Assembly (NCBI GenBank): GCA_963718635.1
Contig: OY970367.1
Span: 3,162,001 to 3,226,000, forward strand
Origin: JAIOQJ01 sp963718635
GTDB lineage: Bacteria > Planctomycetota > Planctomycetia > Gemmatales > Gemmataceae
DNA: 64,000 nt
Reading direction: 5' to 3'
Of the stretch, positions 62,654 through 64,000 are shown in pieces. The translations under genes were made by a program, and so were the position numbers. The number at the start of each line of letters is the position of its first letter. The stretch's first letter is position 1. Under the pieces are notes generated by a model. It ran no database searches. It was given only the letters and a program-made list of their open reading frames with translations, and was not told the origin of the DNA.

Positions 62654-63988
62654 CTAATCCAGCCGAATCAGCAACCACGCCAACGCCAAAAAGCCTGCCC
62701 CGAAGGCGGCTAGGGCGCCGCATGCTCGCGCGACCAGAGCGATCTCTGGCATGGGGTTGAGCAAAAGCTGCGCGTAGGCGTCCAGAGCCCAGGCATGGGG
62801 TGTGATGTAGCTAAACTGGCGCATGTTTTCGGGCATCAGGTCGCGCGGCATGAGCGTGCCACTGAGTCCCGCCAACACCAGGACAATCAACGACCCATAG
62901 ACGGCCACTTGCGACTCCGTCTTGGCAAGGCCAGCGACTAACATCGCTAGGCCCATTGCTGCCCAGGCAGTTGCCGCGACGACGGCCAAGAGCCAAACTG
63001 GTTGCGTGCCCCAGGACATCCCGAAAATGGCTCGTCCGGCAGCGAGAAGGAAGATCCCTTGAAACAAGGCGAGCAAATAGCAGGGAATGAATTTGCCGAG
63101 CAAGATTTCGCCGCGCGTCAAAGGCGCTGCTCTAAGCCGTACGAGTGTTCCCTGTCGCCGTTCAGCGACAAACAACCAGCCGACGGTGAGCACTAAGAAG
63201 AAGGCAAACATCACGGTATAAGAAGGCACCAGGATCTGATAGCGCACAGCGCCCCGTTTGAGCAAGCCGCCAGACTCCTCCGCGTACTCGGTGCGGTTGC
63301 CTGTCTTGGCAGTCGTTTCGCGATGTTTGGTCAGGCCGGCCCACGTCTTGGCGTTGAAGTCGTAATTGCTGAAAAGAAGAGCGATCCCGACTTTCCCTTT
63401 AGGCCCGAACGTTTCGCCGACTTTATCGAAGGCTTTGCCGATCATCCAGGGAATAATGACGCGGAATAGCGTCACCTGCGCGACCTGCTTAATGATCGAT
63501 ACCGCCGCTTGCTGGGTGGGATCGGGCAAGACGGTTAGACCGATCTTTTCGACGTCGATGCCATTCTCGTAAAGAGGATTCAACGGCGGCGGCTCGGTGT
63601 GCGTCAGGAACGAGCAACGATCCATGTCTCGGCTGAAGTGCGGCTCGAAAATCAGCACCGCTGCGCGCTTGCCACTCCGAACCAGTTTTTCCGCTTCAGC
63701 CTGCGTGGAGATCATTTCAATACGGATGTCGGCCGTGCTTGCCAGATCGTCAATGACGACTTCGGACCAGCGCTTGGCGGGATAGTCGCGTGGCGCACCC
63801 GGTAGTCCCTCATCGAGATTGACCACGGAAATGCGCAGACGACTATCGGGATTCTCGCCGAAGCCCTCGCCGACCGACATGCCCAGCACGCCTACAAAAA
63901 GCAAAGGCATCAGCAACAGGATGATGCCGGAGCGCATGTCCCGCAACAGCAGTCGCAAATCTTTGGCGGCAAGTATGAAAATCGGCAT
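62654..63988 (-). CDS. ABC-2 type transporter permease
   Basis: Encodes 444 residues. N-terminal helix DMRSGIILLLMPLLFVGVLG is followed by a large extracytoplasmic domain (to about residue 260). Five or six C-terminal helices follow (TVMFAFFLVLTVGWLFVAER, then RRQGTLVRLRAAPLTRGEIL, a conserved cytoplasmic loop; MGLAMLVAGLAKTE). It fits the YhhJ/NatB-like ABC-2 permeases with a long periplasmic loop. The ATPase partner is probably just beyond the right edge. The substrate is unknown. Confidence 0.85.
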   Translation of the reverse strand: MPIFILAAKDLRLLLRDMRSGIILLLMPLLFVGVLGMSVGEGFGENPDSRLRISVVNLDEGLPGAPRDYPAKRWSEVVIDDLASTADIRIEMISTQAEAEKLVRSGKRAAVLIFEPHFSRDMDRCSFLTHTEPPPLNPLYENGIDVEKIGLTVLPDPTQQAAVSIIKQVAQVTLFRVIIPWMIGKAFDKVGETFGPKGKVGIALLFSNYDFNAKTWAGLTKHRETTAKTGNRTEYAEESGGLLKRGAVRYQILVPSYTVMFAFFLVLTVGWLFVAERRQGTLVRLRAAPLTRGEILLGKFIPCYLLALFQGIFLLAAGRAIFGMSWGTQPVWLLAVVAATAWAAMGLAMLVAGLAKTESQVAVYGSLIVLVLAGLSGTLMPRDLMPENMRQFSYITPHAWALDAYAQLLLNPMPEIALVARACGALAAFGAGFLALAWLLIRLD

Positions 63989-64000
63989 GTAGGCTTGTCT

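Overview
The window looks like a piece of a Planctomycetota chromosome, moderately GC-rich. The order is not settled; Pirellulales or Gemmatales would both fit. Pointers are the expansion of Uma2 and DUF4058 proteins, a DUF58/BatA/VWA membrane operon with very large VWA proteins, an H4MPT-type dehydrogenase plus a HisA-like paralogue, a fused PstC-PstA permease, a four-ACT aspartate kinase, a cytochrome b558-type SdhC, many short secreted or lipoprotein genes without recognisable function, and intergenic spaces packed with long hairpin repeats.

Layout. 1-7.8 kb: the end of a possible outer-membrane gene, an antitoxin/GNAT-toxin pair, aspartate kinase, a small-protein/retropepsin pair, clpX, and small membrane or secreted proteins. 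7.9-13 kb: rarA, then a same-strand run of accessory genes (a planctomycete family of unknown function, DUF4058, Uma2 nuclease-like, Rpn-type nuclease-like). Two extra partial copies of the 3' end of the Rpn gene follow, each keeping a Shine-Dalgarno and an internal ATG. 13-25 kb: a membrane protein, a WecG-type glycosyltransferase, a probable winged-helix protein, a PQQ-propeller protein, rpmA, HicB-like, a SWIM/SNF2 helicase, UspA, Uma2, an SGNH hydrolase, DUF3817, then about 0.9 kb of non-coding DNA dense in distinct short palindromes (24.4-25.1 kb). 25-36.5 kb: threonine aldolase, a tartrate/isopropylmalate-type dehydrogenase, a DMT exporter, and the DUF58-BatA-VWA operon. 36.8-44 kb: a complete phosphate module in the order pstS, pstCA, phoR, pstB, phoU, phoB. 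44-48.7 kb: RNase HI, tsaB, a complete IS4/Tn5-like insertion sequence with 10-bp target duplication, and two small lipoproteins. 48.9-64 kb: methylene-H4MPT dehydrogenase, PilZ, a LarA-like protein, a second small-protein/retropepsin pair, ygfZ, sdhA and sdhC without sdhB, cytochrome P450, a HisA-like protein, Uma2 and an ABC-2 permease.

A strong technical theme is that about 20 genes, many of them normally intact housekeeping genes (lysC, rarA, pstS, phoR, phoU), continue in another frame after a single-base slip, often at a short homopolymer. The best explanation is residual long-read indel error. I therefore report such genes as single, frame-corrected loci and give the approximate slip position. 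Start and stop coordinates of these genes span both frames.

The most interesting biology is (i) the duplicated internal-start 3' cassettes of the Rpn-type gene, which could be stand-alone copies of an intragenic antitoxin, and (ii) the palindrome array at 24.4-25.1 kb, where two copies of an 80-bp repeat show paired substitutions that preserve dyad symmetry.
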